A DNA stretch of 7,153 nt from CAG-882 sp050874385 (lineage in GTDB: Bacteria; Bacillota; Clostridia; Lachnospirales; Lachnospiraceae): the NCBI GenBank assembly GCA_050874385.1, contig JBNMKO010000130.1, forward strand, positions 1 through 7,153, written 5' to 3'. The number at the start of each line of letters is the position of its first letter. Positions within the stretch are counted from its first letter, which is position 1. A program made the position numbers and the translations under genes. Shown in pieces: positions 5,979-7,153 of this stretch. The notes beneath the pieces are model-generated. The model saw nothing but the letters and a program-made list of their open reading frames with translations. It searched no databases and had not been told where the DNA came from.

Positions 5979-6138
5979 GGTAAGAGCAGAACTTTATATA
6001 TTAACTGTGGATGTTGTGCAATTTTGCCAGTGCCATTCCAGACACATTTTCACTTGTTTGGGGAAGTAGTATAAGCTGCTAAATCATAGCCGCTAAGTAC
6101 CACTGCTTTTTCAAAAAGGCTGTCAGTGTACTGGTAGA
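5959..6138. other. Intergenic segment between secreted-protein gene and paralog 3 leader
   Basis: No coding sequence was seen in these 180 nt. They hold a near direct repeat, AGTGTACAGGT (5957-5967) and AGTGTACTGGT (6125-6135), an internal direct repeat GCTGCTAA/GCCGCTAA (6075-6098), and the inverted repeat at 6096-6132. Base composition is less AT-rich than the other spacers, so it may be the worn end of a longer element or of a lost gene. The counterpart in the upstream unit is wholly absent. Confidence 0.4.
6096..6132. repeat. Imperfect inverted repeat beside the unit breakpoint
   Basis: AGTACCACTG (6096-6105) pairs with CAGTGTACT (6124-6132), leaving one bulged C. An inner CTTTTT/AAAAAG pair lies at 6106-6111 and 6113-6118. 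The structure ends 6 nt before 6139, the exact point where similarity to the upstream unit resumes. No T-run follows on the + strand, so it is a poor terminator. It may mark a recombination or insertion site. Confidence 0.45.
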
Positions 6139-6211
6139 ATTGCACAACTGTTTTGTTTTAAGTTCAAGTTTTAATTAATTATTTTATTGTGATGGAGAGT
6201 GTATTTAACTT
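6139..6211 (+). repeat. Lipoprotein leader, copy B
   Basis: This matches 2241-2313 with 4 substitutions in 73 nt. Three of the four fall in the Shine-Dalgarno region: GGAGGGGA in copy A becomes GGAGAGTG here. The ribosome binding site of paralog 3 is therefore weaker on paper than that of paralog 1. No strong promoter is visible inside, so paralog 3 may depend on read-through from the secreted-protein promoter. Confidence 0.85.
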
Positions 6212-7153
6212 ATGAGGAAGTATAAATTCTTGCGGTCAGCTTTGCTTGTCTTTTCAGTGTCAATGCTTGCAGGCTGTGGCAAAAAGACAAATGGAGCTGA
6301 TGCAGCCAAGATACAGAGTGAGAGGTCTTTGCAGAAGGTGGGCGACCTGACCGGATGTTCATATACGGCGGACACGCAGGACGGCTTTTACTATGTAATC
6401 AATGATATTTTGTATTTTTATGATTATGACAGCGGACTAAACACTCCAATGTGTTCGAGGGTTGAGTGCGCTCACAATGATGAGACCTGTGACGCTTACG
6501 CCAACTGTATTCATGCGTGGAATAATGATGATTTAACTGCCGTATGTGAGGGCAGGAAGGTCATATATGATTCGGGATATATATACATGATTGAGAGAAC
6601 TGAGGATGACGAGAGCATACTGTACCAGTATGATTCCGGGTTTGGAAACAAGAAGAAGATTGTCAAGCTGGCGGGTGTGGAAGGCAGTGAGAGAACGCAA
6701 ATTATGGGTGCTTCTTCACTCGCGGTGGCAGATGGATATATATATTATTATGTAGCCGTGTACAGTGGTGATGTCGCAAGTAATGGTAATCTTGTTGGAT
6801 ATCAGTGTCGCAGGGCATCACTTTCATCGGGCTCTGAGCCGGAGGTGTTTGACAAGTTTGATTACCCGTATGACTACTCGATGGCTAAGGGTGACAACGA
6901 GGGGGAAGGAGTTTTTGTTTCCGGAGAATATGTATATTATGTTGCGGTGGGTAGTCAGCGCTGGTTTACAACGGAAAATCAAGTTCAGGCAAATATAGGA
7001 AGGTATAATACAGCCGATGGAAGTTATGAGAGATTATACAGTTATGTAGGAAATGACAGACAGGCTATTTTCGGTGCTGATGCAGGTTATATGAATTATG
7101 TTTCTATGGCAAATTATATGTGTATGGATAATGATGGAAACATGTATATAATG
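6212..7153 (+). CDS. Surface lipoprotein, propeller-like, paralog 3 (partial, cut by window end)
   Basis: The frame is open for 314 codons from ATG 6212 to the last base of the window with no stop. By comparison with its relatives (487-488 aa), about 173 further codons lie outside. It has the lipobox Leu-Ala-Gly-Cys22 and the full Cys/His cluster at 81-101. Over the visible part it differs from paralog 1 at about 22 of 314 residues (93% identity). It is a mosaic. Residues 24-121 carry the variants of paralog 2 (Lys24, Ala29, Leu40, Asp73, Ser121), while residues 200-231 are identical to paralog 1 and differ from paralog 2. The switch falls near residues 157-165, a short hypervariable stretch. 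The start is set by alignment with both relatives and by the shared leader. It probably has the same role as its paralogs, as a surface-anchored binding protein. Confidence 0.8.
   Translation, partial: MRKYKFLRSALLVFSVSMLAGCGKKTNGADAAKIQSERSLQKVGDLTGCSYTADTQDGFYYVINDILYFYDYDSGLNTPMCSRVECAHNDETCDAYANCIHAWNNDDLTAVCEGRKVIYDSGYIYMIERTEDDESILYQYDSGFGNKKKIVKLAGVEGSERTQIMGASSLAVADGYIYYYVAVYSGDVASNGNLVGYQCRRASLSSGSEPEVFDKFDYPYDYSMAKGDNEGEGVFVSGEYVYYVAVGSQRWFTTENQVQANIGRYNTADGSYERLYSYVGNDRQAIFGADAGYMNYVSMANYMCMDNDGNMYIM

Noticed and set aside
1..7153. CRISPR array, tRNA, rRNA or transposase
   Set aside because: No short regularly spaced repeats, no tRNA- or rRNA-like stretches, and no transposase motifs were seen on either strand.

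Overview
The window looks like a piece of chromosome from a low-GC Gram-positive bacterium, most likely a Clostridia/Lachnospiraceae-type gut organism. The reasons are AT-rich intergenic DNA, heavy use of ATA and AGA codons, G-rich Shine-Dalgarno sites, type II lipoprotein signal peptides, and a Cys/His-containing lipoprotein family that I associate with Lachnospiraceae. The taxon is an inference. All five genes lie on the + strand.

Layout: (1) 1-219 is an AT-rich control region. (2) 220-2043 encodes a 607-residue helix-turn-helix/TPR-type regulator. It is built as two head-to-tail copies of the same roughly 300-residue HTH-plus-helical module. (3) 2044-2313 is an intergenic region with a candidate promoter and the decayed beginning of a small secreted-protein gene. 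(4) 2314-3780 and 3842-5305 are two full-length paralogous lipoproteins (488 and 487 aa, about 83% identical). They are 61 nt apart with no visible terminator, so they are probably co-transcribed. (5) 5306-5487 is a second promoter/leader region related to 2143-2239. (6) 5488-5958 encodes a 156-residue secreted protein of unknown function. (7) 5959-6211 is an intergenic region with inverted repeats and a near-exact copy of the leader that precedes the first lipoprotein. (8) 6212-7153 is a third lipoprotein paralog, open through 314 codons and cut by the window edge.

The locus reads as an expanding array whose ancestral unit was probably [promoter - small secreted protein - lipoprotein]. In the upstream unit the small gene has been deleted down to its leader and first few codons. 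The lipoprotein copies are mosaics: some blocks are almost identical and others strongly diverged, which points to recombination or gene conversion among them.

A near-palindromic box (ttatgCCATGGta) overlaps the -35 position of the regulator's own candidate promoter and of the promoter before the first lipoprotein. A degenerate version occupies the same place before the small secreted gene. The working model is a local circuit in which the double-headed regulator controls itself and a set of surface lipoproteins plus a secreted partner. The biochemical function of the lipoproteins and the secreted protein cannot be told from this sequence.
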